64,000 nt of DNA from Sipunculus nudus (GCA_026874595.1 CM049318.1:50190750-50254749), one strand, 5' to 3'. Positions 28,548 to 38,000 are shown, numbered from the stretch's first letter. Program-made: numbers and translations. Notes: a model not told the origin generated them from the sequence alone.

Positions 28548-31500
28548 TATTCCATTCCTGATCTGTACTATAAGGCCAGTTCTAATTAAACTGGACTGCA
28601 TTTGGATCTGGCCTACAACACTGTCAAGCCAGTGAGGCTGCATCATCTGGGTATTATGTAATACCAGATGCTGTTACAGACCAGATCCCCAGCCAGCAGA
28701 ACAACAAAGAAAGGTTATGTGGGGGTCAGTGGGGCATTTATCAGTGGCGGATCTAGAACAAACTGTTAGGGGGGCGACGGCTCAGATTCTATATTGCATG
28801 TTGGTCGAGGGCGCGTAGCGCCCGAAGGGGAGGGTGTGGGAGGGGGTTTCCCCCTCACACGATGAGGAAATGTTTTGAAGATATGTTGATAAAGAAATCA
28901 AATTTGAGCATTTTTCGTGAACTTTAACCAGACCTTGTTGTTCCGGATAAATCGGATACAAAGCAAAAGTTTTAGAATATAGGCCTAAATTACTCCTGTT
29001 TGTTCTATTTAGGGTGTGGAAGGGGGTGTCCCCCTCACACGGTGAGGAAATTTTTTGAAGATATGATGATTAAGAAATCAAATTTGAGCATTTTCGGGCA
29101 CATAAACAAGACATTTTTGTTTCTGATAAATTGGATACAAAGCAAAAGTTTAGAATATAGGCCTAAATTACTCCTGTTTGTCCTATTTAGGGTGTGGAAG
29201 GGGATGTCCCCCTCACATGCACGGTGAGGAAATTTTTTGAAGATATGATGATTAAGAAATCAAATTTGAGCATTTTCGGGCACATAAACCAGACATTTTT
29301 GTTTCTGATAAATTGGATACAAAGCAAAAGTTTAGAATATAGGCCTAAATTACTCCTGTTTGTCCTATTTAGGGTGTGGAAGGGGGTGTCCCCCTCACAT
29401 GCACGGTGAGGAAATTTTTTGAAGATATGATGATTAAGAAATCAAATTTGAGCATTTTCGGGCACATAAACCAGACATTTTTGTTTCTGATAAATTGGAT
29501 ACAAAGCAAAAGTTTAGAATATAGGCCTAAATTACTCCTGTTTGTCCTATTTAGGGTGTGGAAGGGGATGTCCCCCTCACATTCACGGTGAGGAAATTTT
29601 TTGAAGACATGATGATTTAGAAATCAAATTTGAGTATTTTCGGGCACATAAACCAGACATTTTTGTTTCTGATAAATTGAATACAAAGCAAAAGTTTTAG
29701 AATATAGGCCTAAATTACTCCTGTTTGTCCTATTTAGGGTGTGGAAGGGGGTGTCCCCCTCACATGCACGGTGAGGAAATTTTTTGAAGATATGATGTGT
29801 GTTAATAAACTAGTAAGTCTATCACTGTTTATCTTAACTTTCGCTAATATATATTTATATATATATATATATATGTAAAGTTTAATATTTACGATGAATT
29901 TGAGAACAAATACATATTCACTCGATTTATGATATCTACATTTATACCAAAGTATTATTCTCTTAAAGAAAACTCATTTGTAGATGTCTCCTAGGCATCA
30001 ATGCTGAGAAGCCCTATTGAGATGAATGTGAAGAAAAACATAAGAATAATGAAGCCGCTCATGAAGAAAGAGGGGAACACCAGCATAACATAAAAGAGCA
30101 TCAAGAATTCCCGGGTAAGCTGTCTAGTGGTTAACATATTGTGTATATGTAACGTAACCATAAATTATTTTGATTATGGCAGGTAATGAATAGGTTAACT
30201 GTTTAGTATAAATCTTGTGTGAAGAATTCACAAAAGGATTTTTGCAGAGGACCACCAGAGCACATGATTTTACATATGTTGAGTGATCATGTTTAGTGAC
30301 AAAGAAAATGATATAATGACATAAATAATAAATATGTGGAAGCGATCATTCCCAGTGATGCTGGTGCATGTCTTAATATTAAATTTGTACAATAAATGTA
30401 TATTAACCATATGTTTATAGAAGAAGTTATAAGAGATTAATTTACAAATATTACAACTTTTTACAGTTAAAAAGTATATAACGTTAAAGTTAAGTTTAAG
30501 TTGACATATATATCATGCATGCAACAGTTATGATTTCTATTGCAAACAAACATATATTATAATGGACATTAATCACTATATTAATGACTGTATTTCATGT
30601 AAATTTATCTGAGTTGCTAGCTTACAAATGAATTAGAAAAACAAATATATATGAACAGCAGTCGCTTTTATTAAATTGTTTAGCAATGATGTTTTCAGTG
30701 TATGTCGGACTAACACTCTTTTTCTTTCAACAATTACAATACAGTGTCTACATTTAATTCCGGGTCCATATAGGATATTTGATAACACCTGTTCCTTTTT
30801 TTTCCAATTTACATTTAATCCATGTGACCCTGTAATTTTATTTTATTTCAGAGCTAAAGTTACTTATAAGGAGTGACCAAGTAGAAAGACAATTTCGGGA
30901 GGATTATTTCTTTCAACACCGCAACAATCGGTCACCAACAACACCATATACGGCGACCTGAAGCCGGTTGTGACACCGACCAAGAAAGTGGCAGTCTCTA
31001 CCTTATAACCCCTGGTAGTCGTCAGAGGTAAGAATTTTAGCTGTAGAATTGCATGAGGGCCCAAAACTCTCCAACACAGAGTTCATACGCTATGACAGAT
31101 CTTTACAAAAAGACATAAATTTTAAAGTGATAAATATTTAAAGCTAGCAATACACCTGCTTAACTGTAGATTACACGTAATGACTGATTAACTCAGGCAT
31201 CTCAAGAAATGACTTAAATTTTCAGGCATTCTATGTAATGACTGGTTTTATGACTCTTTCATTATACGGAAGGCCTTATTTCTATTTCCATGGTATGTAT
31301 GTTACTGCTGGATGACAACACACACTGTTGGCTGAAAATCAGTTTGTTTGATTTTTTGCTGCTGTAACAATGATTAATGCACTAAAACATAGCTGTTATG
31401 TAGGAGTACCTATGAGAACTAAATTTCAAGTACTACTAATGTAATGCAATGAGTACTTATAGTCGGTCAGTTCACGCTGGTTGTCATTATATGAAAGGCC

Positions 31501-34127
31501 CCTTCTTTTCACAAAACAAAAATTCTTCATTATCTATCCGCTAATTATACCACTATTTACTACTACATAGTCCACACTTAAAAACTTTGATCCTAATATG
31601 AATTTCAATATGGCTGCCACAGACGATCGCTGATTTTCTTTCTCACGCGATAACTCAACAACAACATACTTCAGCTTCCACAAATTCACAGGAATAGTTT
31701 GTACATGTGAGGGCTCCAGACCTATTGAATTACAGAACTGTTGGAAATCCAATATGGCTGCCACAGCCCGATCGCTGATTTTCTTTTGCACGCGATAACT
31801 CAACAACAACCTACTGCAGCTTTCCCAATTTCACAGGCATCATTGGTGCCTATGAGGGCTCCAGACCTATTGAATTACAGACTTGCTAAAAATCAAATAT
31901 GGCTAACAGACTACATTCGGTGATTTTCTAATGCACACATTATTTCAAACATATCTACTTTAATATCATTTGATCCAGTAGGATTTTTCCCCTCATGCAT
32001 ATGGATAAAAACCTGTTTCTGTTTGTCATATTTTTCAAATTTAACTTAATTTTTCACCCATATGTAAACTAGTCCAGCACTAGCAGAAACGCAGGGCCCT
32101 CTGAGGATCATTGTCTGACCACATCTAGTTTTTTGTTTAATTTCAAAATCTATGAGGATGTGTGTGATCTGTTCCACTATGCCTATAAATATATAAATCA
32201 ATACATTGTTTCAAAATACAACGTGAACTCTGTCACTTTTTAATAAAAAAAGGTTATGAAGAGGTCGTAAATTTCTGAACAATGTGAAGTACATGGACAA
32301 TGCCTCCACACAGAGAATATATAGTCCTTATATTATTATTCATGCAATTGTAATATTTGTATTATTTCAAATATACATACGTTAATGATTATATAATCTC
32401 TTAATATCTTGATTTCTCTGAATACCAAGGGCTGATGTGGCTGGTGTATATAAATTAGTTTAATTTGGTAACGGTTACTTGATTATTTTATTGCTTGACT
32501 GTAATTTGCAGGAATTTAAAACAAAGTTTTTAACTTTGATAATACAATCAGATACTTCTATCTTGTTATTTCAGGTGCAGTTTGTATGAATGACCGTACA
32601 TGATGGATAAGGCAGAGCAACATTAACGATCTATTTCAAATGTGACTGATGAACTCAAGGGACAGAAAAACAAAGTAAAAATTTGACAGTATGATGAATA
32701 AATATAATCATCTCTGATATATTGGTTTGTTGTTATTATAATTTCATTTTAATATGAGGTCATTCAAAGACCAACTTAAGAATCAGAAACAAGGAACTTG
32801 ACCGACCTGTAACTGACACGCGGTTAACTTGTGAAATGAATGTGAATCAATTAGATTTGTTTCATGTTCACATCAAAGTTTAACACATTATTACAAAAAA
32901 TTATTTTTACATGGTAACCATCATCATTGTGTTAGCCACACCATGAAAATGATAAAGAGGCTCAAAGAAGAGAGTGGGTACAACAAGGACACGTGTAACC
33001 TATATGTGAGAGGAAATCAGTACAGTAGGGGCCCACTAGGACCCCATGTGGGAGAGGTGGTCAGAACAGAAGGGGCCCATGTGGAGCCCATGTGTGACAG
33101 AGAGTAGTAGAGAAGGGGCCCATGTGGAGCCCTTGTATGAGATGGGTCAGTACTGATGGGTCCCATGTGGGACCCACGTGTGAGAATGAAAATATTTCCT
33201 TAGTCCAAGAGGGCCCCGTATGGGGCCCATGTGTACAAAGAAAGGCATTGTCAGTACCAGAGGAGCCCATGTGGGGCCCATGTCATGCCCATGTATCAGC
33301 CCTTGTGCTACTCACGTGGGATCCCATTAGGGCAATGGGTGCAATTTTCATGGGATCCCATGTGGCTTGCCATGTCTAGCCCACTGGGCTAGCCCATGAC
33401 AACCACATATAGGGCCCATTGGGGGCTGCTGTCTGGGGTGTAACGTAATGACCTATAATTCAATACCAGTAGGTCCATCTTTGAATTGCTTGGCTGGTAG
33501 CCTGGTACCCATTTTCCTGGCAACGGGAGCATGGCCACGGCTATGATAAAGTATTGATTAAATATAGTTTAAAAGTAATGATAATAGGCTGATGAAGCAG
33601 GAACAGAAGGGAAGTGTGATATGACCAATTAATATTGCATTTATAAGACTAATTAAAGGTTAACTTGTTCATATATACTTTATTCTGCTCAGAATTTGTA
33701 CCACCTACAATTTTAGAAGTATGAAATTCATCATAAAATAAACTCTATGATTTATCATATGATCACATTCCTGTTATTACATTTAATATTTATAGTGAAG
33801 ACACTGATAAGTGATATTAATTTTTATGACCATAATTCCGGACGGAGGCGAGCAGGTACTAAGTGTTGCACGATTTTATTTGTTATGAAGAAACATCATG
33901 ATGTAAATTGTTTGCGTGAGGTAATTTGCTGACCCGATCTGGAACAGCGGGCTGCCGGCCCTTGCCATCCTCCTCCAGGCAAGATAAGCCCCCACCAGCA
34001 AAGACACCGATACCACCAGCCCTGGAGTCACAACAGTCATCAGTACAGGGCTCCCCCACTCATCCCTGCGTTCCTGTGCAGGATTTTCTTGGGAATGACC
34101 TTTACTGTGAACATTCACTATGTTCAC
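9780..34127 (-). CDS. PNKD: PNKD-like metallo-beta-lactamase-fold hydrolase, complete, 10 exons
   Basis: Joining ten exons (34127-33934, 22897-22779, 20836-20724, 17596-17538, 17281-17189, 14708-14545, 13250-13164, 12152-12085, 10575-10528, 9956-9780) gives one open frame of 373 residues; all introns start GT and end AG and every phase matches. Human PNKD is about 385 residues. Residues about 31-51 form one hydrophobic membrane segment followed by WRR. The zinc-site set of the glyoxalase II/metallo-beta-lactamase fold is complete: HKHWDH (H159, H161, D163, H164), TPGHTVGH (H216), FSGD (D240) and WPGHEY (H278). The C-terminal motif [11 protein letters not shown] is typical of PNKD/hydroxyacylglutathione hydrolases. 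Vertebrate PNKD is membrane-linked and its physiological substrate is debated, so the exact reaction here is open. It starts head to head with the PBZ-PARP-BRCT gene and probably shares its promoter. The start used is the first Met of the exon-1 frame; M30 is an alternative. Confidence 0.93.
10528..10575 (-). CDS. PNKD: PNKD exon 9 (residues 300-315)
   Basis: A 48-bp in-phase exon encodes [16 protein letters not shown], part of the helical C-terminal region. The acceptor (AATCCAAAG) has a poor pyrimidine tract, so the exon might be skipped in some transcripts; skipping would keep the frame. Confidence 0.88.
12085..12152 (-). CDS. PNKD: PNKD exon 8 (residues 277-299), last zinc ligand
   Basis: This exon encodes (G)[11 protein letters not shown], with H278 as the final zinc ligand (WPGHEY in the joined protein). 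The acceptor is CATTTTCAG and the donor GTAGGT. Confidence 0.95.
12178..12244. repeat. (TA)n microsatellite
   Basis: Long alternating AT run with one ACA interruption, in the PNKD intron 26 bp upstream of exon 8 (minus-strand sense). Confidence 0.95.
12443..12775. mobile_element. 333-bp MITE with ~45-bp TIRs and TA target site
   Basis: The left end GGGTACCTTTGAACAAGG is mirrored at the right end (CTTGTTCAAAGGTACCC). The arms stay complementary for about 45 bp with a few mismatches. TA flanks both ends (12441-12442, 12776-12777), as for Tc1/mariner-type insertion. There is no coding capacity. It lies in PNKD intron 7. Confidence 0.75.
13164..13250 (-). CDS. PNKD: PNKD exon 7 (residues 248-277)
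   Basis: It encodes [15 protein letters not shown] through LPEETLLWP(G), leading into the last metal ligand. The acceptor is CTTTTGCAG and the donor GTGAGT. Confidence 0.96.
13590..13651. repeat. (TA)n microsatellite
   Basis: Alternating AT tract in PNKD intron 6. Confidence 0.93.
13741..14366. mobile_element. Foldback element with ~200-bp inverted arms
   Basis: The left arm (13741 to about 13940) starts TCAAGGATGACCGCAGATTG. The right arm (about 14190-14366) is its reverse complement with scattered mismatches (TCGAGGACGACCACAGATTG). The inner arm ends share TAGAGCTATGTATT. There is no open frame of note. It occupies half of PNKD intron 6. Confidence 0.7.
14545..14708 (-). CDS. PNKD: PNKD exon 6 (residues 193-248), TPGHTVGH and FSGD ligands
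   Basis: The largest internal exon encodes FTPGHTVGH with ligand H216 and [12 protein letters not shown] with bridging ligand D240. These are the second and third metal-binding elements of the fold. The donor is GTAGGT. Confidence 0.97.
15306..16885 (-). mobile_element. Array element, uninterrupted copy in PNKD intron 5
   Basis: It has the same ends as the outer element at 1271-7866: CAAGTGACCCATGGGTCATG at the left, a GGACAGACGG microsatellite (16792-16830) and a TAGCTCAG..CTGAGCTA inverted repeat at the right. Four ~340-bp units have cores near 15496, 15834, 16173 and 16515. It gives the intact arrangement that shows what was interrupted in the other copy. Confidence 0.65.
17189..17281 (-). 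CDS. PNKD: PNKD exon 5 (residues 162-193), DH of HxHxDH
   Basis: It opens with (W)DHSGGN, completing the zinc motif with D163 and H164. It continues through [15 protein letters not shown]. The donor is GTATGT. Confidence 0.96.
17538..17596 (-). CDS. PNKD: PNKD exon 4 (residues 143-162), first metal-binding histidines
   Basis: This 59-bp exon encodes [12 protein letters not shown]. It carries H159 and H161 of the HxHxDH zinc motif; the tryptophan codon of HKHW is split across the junction to exon 5. Confidence 0.96.
17683..17950. repeat. 26-bp minisatellite, about six units, next to a MITE-like end
   Basis: Units of CTAACACAGCCACCCTGCAA plus AACCTG run from 17793 to about 17946 with few changes. 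The lead-in ACAGTGAAATCTCGCCTAAT (17690) resembles the ends of the CAGTAGAACCCC element at 39279, so the array may have grown inside such an element. Confidence 0.8.
18210..18750. repeat. Imperfect inverted repeat around ACCCAAAACACC
   Basis: CACCGGTGTTTTGGGTACC at 18278 is mirrored by GGTACCCAAAACACCAGTG at 18688, with weaker complementarity for about 100 bp around. It may be a decayed TIR element. Confidence 0.45.
18935..19440 (-). mobile_element. Possible solo LTR or other GC-rich retroelement remnant
   Basis: A GC-rich block stands out from its AT-rich surroundings. On the minus strand it has a TATA-like CTTATATGTAAG near 19346 and AATAAA near 18945, the order expected of an LTR. Target duplications and TG..CA ends were not found, so other explanations remain. 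Confidence 0.25.
20005..20156. repeat. Compound (TA)n/(CATA)n microsatellite
   Basis: Alternating AT with ACACATAC variants. It produces spurious Tyr/Ile-rich frames on both strands. Confidence 0.95.
20724..20836 (-). CDS. PNKD: PNKD exon 3 (residues 105-142)
   Basis: It encodes the first beta strands of the lactamase fold, including the [10 protein letters not shown] and VLIDPAD motifs typical of glyoxalase II relatives. The splice sites are ATCACCAG and GTATGT. Confidence 0.96.
21446..22690 (-). mobile_element. Diverged Helitron-like element in PNKD intron 2
   Basis: The left boundary AACTAGAAAATGGGCAGTCA and then ACAAGAGACTAC match the CTAG-hairpin end at 1453 in reverse. The body holds decayed units with GGTGGCACCA/GGTGCCACCA cores. 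Near 22640 CAGAGGAGTTCTCCGGAAAT matches the distal part at 2520. The 5' end is too decayed to place. Confidence 0.5.
22779..22897 (-). CDS. PNKD: PNKD exon 2 (residues 65-105)
   Basis: It encodes [20 protein letters not shown], an aromatic and basic stretch that in human PNKD follows the membrane segment, and ends VTPVKYE(G). The acceptor TTTTTCAG and donor GTATAC frame the exon, with phase 2 in and phase 1 out. Confidence 0.93.
23839..24060. repeat. Minisatellite of ~45 bp, five units, after a poly-G tract
   Basis: AACACTGCAACAGTG recurs at 23864, 23910, 23955, 23989 and 24031, followed by CATTAAA. Each unit contains the small inverted repeat CACTG-CAA-CAGTG. One unit is shortened. Confidence 0.85.
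25690..26250. repeat. GGGCCC/CATGTGGG-rich repeat, copy 1
   Basis: It has many short words such as GGGCCCCATGTGGG, CACATGGGCCCC and CCACGTGAC in both orientations. The flank GGCTATGATAAAATAGT (25610) is shared with 33540 near copy 2. Confidence 0.55.
28250..28548. repeat. Long (TA)n-rich tract with TATCC interruptions
   Basis: About 300 bp of alternating AT with periodic TTTATCCCATATA insertions. Confidence 0.95.
28741..29800 (+). repeat. 182-bp tandem array, about five units
   Basis: AGGGTGTGGAAGGGGGTGTC recurs at 28831, 29011, 29189, 29371, 29553 and 29736, mostly 182 bp apart; the middle units are nearly identical, implying recent expansion. The unit carries a ~70-codon frame ([20 protein letters not shown]), but the period is not a multiple of three. 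The array begins next to CAGTGGCGGATCTAG (28741), an end seen in small TIR elements. Confidence 0.85.
29847..29874. repeat. Short (TA)n tract
   Basis: Alternating AT just after the 182-bp array. Confidence 0.9.
30021..32702 (+). ncRNA. Candidate small spliced transcript in PNKD intron 1
   Basis: A frame opening at 30021 ([20 protein letters not shown]) runs to donor CCGG|GTAAGC at 30114. It continues in phase into an exon at 30852-31027 (acceptor TTATTTCAG; frame [20 protein letters not shown]; stop at 30959-30961; donor GTAAGA). A last block begins after TTATTTCAG at 32575 and ends near AATAAA at 32697. The joined frame is about 67 codons with no recognised family and no clear ATG. It lies antisense to PNKD. 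It may be a lncRNA, a small gene or chance. Confidence 0.28.
31600..31910. repeat. 145-bp tandem repeat, two to three units
   Basis: TATGGCTGCCACAG recurs at 31609 and 31753, with a partial unit at 31899. GCGATAACTCAACAACAAC and GAGGGCTCCAGACCTATTGA recur at matching offsets. Confidence 0.8.
33010..33430. repeat. GGGCCCATGTGG-rich repeat, copy 2
   Basis: Short units GGGGCCCATGTGGAGCCCAT follow each other every ~55-60 bp, with dense GGGCCC and CATG palindromes. It lies 500 bp downstream of PNKD exon 1 in that gene's sense. Confidence 0.65.
33934..34127 (-). CDS. PNKD: PNKD exon 1 (residues 1-65)
   Basis: This exon encodes the N-terminal tail and the single membrane segment ([14 protein letters not shown], about residues 38-51), then a basic stretch ending LFQIG. 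The last codon is split (GG plus G of exon 2), giving LFQIG-YFLYTRT, which parallels LFRIGYSLYTRT of the human protein. The donor is GG|GTCAGC, a weak but legal GT site. The exon was found through this junction; the intron behind it is 11 kb, so automated models could easily miss it. Confidence 0.82.
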
Positions 34128-34450
34128 AACTTTTCAATGTTAATGACAATAATGTTGCCGAATGTTATGAGTTTTGTTTACTTTGGAATTTCCTTTTGAG
34201 GATTACCTAATTTACATATACTGATAGATAACAATACAGGCTAATTTTAATTTATAAATTTATAGAATCCAAAATCCAAGTTGGTTCAATGTACTTATGT
34301 TCAAATGGGTGTATAAACCAAAATTGTCACTGACAATTTTATGACGTCACTGGGAATTCCCCCAACAAGTTGGGGCTTGCCAGTATTTTGACTGTATCAG
34401 CAGTTCACATCATACAGGTTCAGTTGTGACCAAAACCTTATAGTGACAGG
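34128..34450. promoter_or_regulatory. Bidirectional promoter between PNKD and the PBZ-PARP-BRCT gene
   Basis: The two start codons point away from each other with 323 bp between them. The stretch holds a perfect cAMP-response element, TGACGTCA, at 34342-34349 and a perfect palindromic kappaB-type site, GGGAATTCCC, at 34352-34361. A 21-bp inverted repeat with 10-bp arms and a one-base centre lies at 34320-34340. No TATA box is at a typical distance from either start. The sites are about 100 bp upstream of the PARP start codon and 220 bp upstream of PNKD's. The motifs are seen directly; binding by CREB/ATF or Rel proteins is inference. Confidence 0.6.
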
Positions 34451-34798
34451 ATGTCAGACGACGGACCTCCCGCTAAAAAGGCAAAAAAAGCTAAGAAAGC
34501 AGATACAAAATCTGAGGAGGACGATCTACCAATATGCCCATACGGCGAAAAATGCTATCGCAAAAATCCCCAGCATTTCAAGGAGTACGCCCACCCCAAA
34601 GGTGGAGAGAAAGTAGAAGCCCGTCGGAGGGAGGTTGACACGGAAAAACTCCCGCCATGCCCGTTCGGAGCCTCGTGCTATCGCAAAAACTTACTACATT
34701 TTGCGGAATTTTCTCACCCCACTTCTGGTGCCAGTACATCTAAAGATGACAGTGGAAGTGATACTGATGTTTATAGCTCTGACGCTGAAGATGACAAG
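34451..34798 (+). CDS. PARP gene exon 1 (residues 1-116), both PBZ fingers
   Basis: The ATG opens MSDDGPPAKKAKKAKK. The exon holds two fingers of the pattern C-P-[YF]-G-x-x-C-Y-R-K-N-x5-H: CPYGEKCYRKNPQH with AHP, and CPFGASCYRKNLLH with SHP. It ends in an acidic Ser/Asp-rich tail before donor GTTAAT. Reading through the donor meets a stop after two codons. Confidence 0.93.
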
Positions 34799-34900
34799 GT
34801 TAATTAATTTATTAATTTTTTATCCAGTTTGAATTTGCCAACAAAAATAAAAAAAAGATCAAATTAAAAACAGTATATTTTATACTAGTGACCATTACCC

Positions 34901-34931
<31 letters not shown>

Positions 34932-35011
34932 ATTTGGATGTAATTTTGAATGCAATTTTACTAAATAAATAACTCATTGTAATATTTGCAATGTCAGACA
35001 CTGTAGAGTTG

Positions 35012-35081
<70 letters not shown>

Positions 35082-38000
35082 CTTGACATTAATTTTTTTT
35101 AAAGTTCTTGCCAACTAGGCAAGTAACATCTGCCTTTTACTTGGCCTGAATGCATTTTTACTTGTCCTACAAATATCAGTGATCATAGCCACTTAGCTAA
35201 GACATAAACACAGAAAATGTGTTCCACTGTATTTTATTGGTAACAATTAAAATATTCAAATGTTTGATTGTTAAAAATATATCTCTGAAGCATTTGCACA
35301 GATAAAAATACAGTTAACTTAAAATAGAGGTATTACAATATGATTTTATTTCTCCAAGAAAGAATATGGCTGATGTAAGATTCCTTCACAAGTGTTAATG
35401 TTTTGTTGGACTCACTTGCCCAGTATATTAAGGAAGATCCCACTTTTGGTTGTCCTAACACCATTTTCTGGAACTTTTACTTGCCCTGGGCAAGCGGTTA
35501 ACCATTAGTGTTGAGCCCTGCCTAAATATATGGCTCAGGATCTGCTTTGGATTTTACAACTTATACATTTTATATACATTAATACTTAACAATAATTACC
35601 GGGTAATATATATCATGAATATTTTGTGATGTTTACCTGATAAAATCAACAAAAAATCTCTTAACATTGGGAATATGTCCATGCTTGACTTTTTTTTACT
35701 TTATTTTCATTATACTTCCCATATATACATTACCAATTTAAAAATGAGTAAATTGTCCATATTCAAGAAATACATCTCCATCATAATTGCAGAAAAAGAA
35801 GACTGCCAAAACAAAAATAGTTAAAAAAGACGGAAAACTTGACCGACTACCAACATTGATAAAAAGTTACTCCAAGATGACAGAGGATGAAAGGAAAGAT
35901 TTGATTAAACGGGCCATGGAGGCCAAGAAAAAACTGGAGAAAGAACTGGAGCAGACCAAAAAACAAGTAGAGGAAAAGGACAAAGAGTTGAACAAGTTAC
36001 AAGAACAGGTGAGCATTAACAAGTGGCATCATCACAGACATGTCAGTTTTCTTGACACGAATATTCAGTGTCTGTCTCCACCAATAGGTGTTGCTAGTGT
36101 TATTGAAAAGTCCACCCTTCTGCCAGAGGTCTTTCTATTAAAAAAAAACTTCTTCAGTTAGGGACTGTGGGACAGCCAGGACTACTTGTCTCAGCTCTCA
36201 AATTTCAAAATCAAAATTTGTTACATTAAAAGGAAACACCTTCTGTATACACATTTCACATGCTTACAAAATATTACTTGTTCTGTAAAGGCCTTACCAC
36301 AAAAACACCCATGTTTATGTTATTTATCTTGAAACAGTTCTTATCCAGGGTACTTGCATTACCCTCTTCACTGCATTAATACCTATGCTGCAGGTGTATT
36401 AAGGAGCCCTGGTGCATTGTTGGCAGTAGGTTTTAAAGCCCCTTAACCCTATCCAGCAAAATTGTCCTCTTATGAGTCCATTCTTTGCAATGTGACATGG
36501 CAAGTCTTACAAACTGAGCTCAAGTACTTCATATTCATAAGCATGTGTAAATGTAAAAAGAAAATACCTACTTCTGTTATGCATACAATCAATGTTTTAC
36601 GGATTTATAAAATTGAAGAACACATAGCTAGATTAAAAGGTTAAACACAGGGGTGGATCCAGGATTTAGGAATAGTAGGGGTCCAAGCCAGGAGGAATAA
36701 CTTCAAAACTAAAAAAAAGCTCCCAGGGTCCAGAAAAGGTGTTGGACCCAGGCCGAAAAAATTGGTTTGACATCCTCAAAAAAAAAAGATTTAGGCAGCT
36801 GAAGAAGGGAAGGGATCCAGAAACCCTGGACCCTCCCCCGAATGCGCTTCAGAAACATAATTACATAATCAGATTGGAATTAGTTTTGAAATAAGTATAT
36901 GCAGGAAAACCATTGCAAAGATACATATCATCAATCTTAAAAAAAGTTATACTTCACAAACAAATATTTTAATATGTTTGTGATGTACCCTGATGTTTGT
37001 GTACATCCATATTCCGTCTTGACCATTATGATTGTTTATGTTTTATGTATATTATATGATGGTGTAAGTGTATTTTGTCTGTACCATATGATTAATTACT
37101 GTATTTGTCTAATAATAAAAGAAGTACTTGTTTGGGTGTACATGTATAACATTTATACAGACATACACTATATTTAGACTTAAAACATTTTCATTCAAAT
37201 TTAATGGCCTTAAAATTATACATTTTCATTTGAAAATATTTGAATGCATTTGCATTCACATTCAATGCATTAGCACTCAAATGCATTGACTGATAAAGCA
37301 TTTGTGATAAAGCAAAGCGAATGCAAATGCATTTAAATTTTTTCAAATGAAAATGTATAACTTAAGATTGCCGCCCTGCAAAAATAAATGCAAAAAAAAA
37401 AATGAAATGATGCAAAGCATGTTAAAATTGTTGCAAATTTAAGCTTGTTGATCTTAAATGTACTTCAGTGTTGTCCAGTCCTTTAAACAGCCAGTCAGGA
37501 TGCCTTGCTATTTTTGTTTGAAAAGAATTGCCGCCCTGCAAAAAAATTGATTAAAAAACAATGAATGATGCCAAGCATGTTAAAATTGTTGCAAATTAAA
37601 GCGTGTTGATTGCTTGCCCATTCTTTGTGCCTCTTTACAATATATTGGAAGTGAAGAACCCTGTACCATGTACCAGTACACCCATAATGAAATGTACATT
37701 TGAATAAAATAAGCAGTTTCAGCATTGCAGAAATACAGTGTACCAAATGTTGAATAATTTCTCTCAAAACAGTGTATTAACTGTTGTGCAGGTCAGGGTA
37801 GTTGACCTAAATTACTGTAAATTAGGGATAACTGGACTGTTGCTGGAGATATTAGTCAAGATAATTGCATCCATTTTGTTACCAGTAAACTGTATATCAT
37901 GTAGGCCAGCATCCCATTAATTGTGCCTGAGCAATGTATTCTGAATAGTGCCCAGATAAATGAACCATAAATGTTTCAGCATTTGTTAATCCAAATTCCT

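Larger units (their letters stand above)
22898..33933 (-). other. PNKD intron 1 (11.0 kb)
   Basis: This is the gap between exon 1 and exon 2. It holds two GGGCCC-rich repeats, a 182-bp array, a 145-bp array, minisatellites, AT microsatellites and a candidate antisense transcript. Stretches at 24100-25560 and 26250-28220 show nothing I can support. Confidence 0.75.

Noticed and set aside
28225-28635. 136-codon frame rich in Tyr and Ile
   Set aside because: Pure translation of an AT microsatellite.
29000-29591. Three repeated ~71-codon frames ([17 protein letters not shown])
   Set aside because: They are by-products of the 182-bp tandem array; the period changes frame from unit to unit, and there is no sign of coding constraint.
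28741-29800. CRISPR-like array
   Set aside because: Whole 182-bp units repeat with no unique spacers, in an intron-bearing animal genome.
33061-33379. Overlapping frames with repeated GP and W residues on both strands
   Set aside because: Translation of the GGGCCCATGTGG repeat.
33926-34210. 94-codon plus-strand frame overlapping PNKD exon 1
   Set aside because: It is the opposite-strand shadow of PNKD exon 1, which has homology and a matching splice phase.
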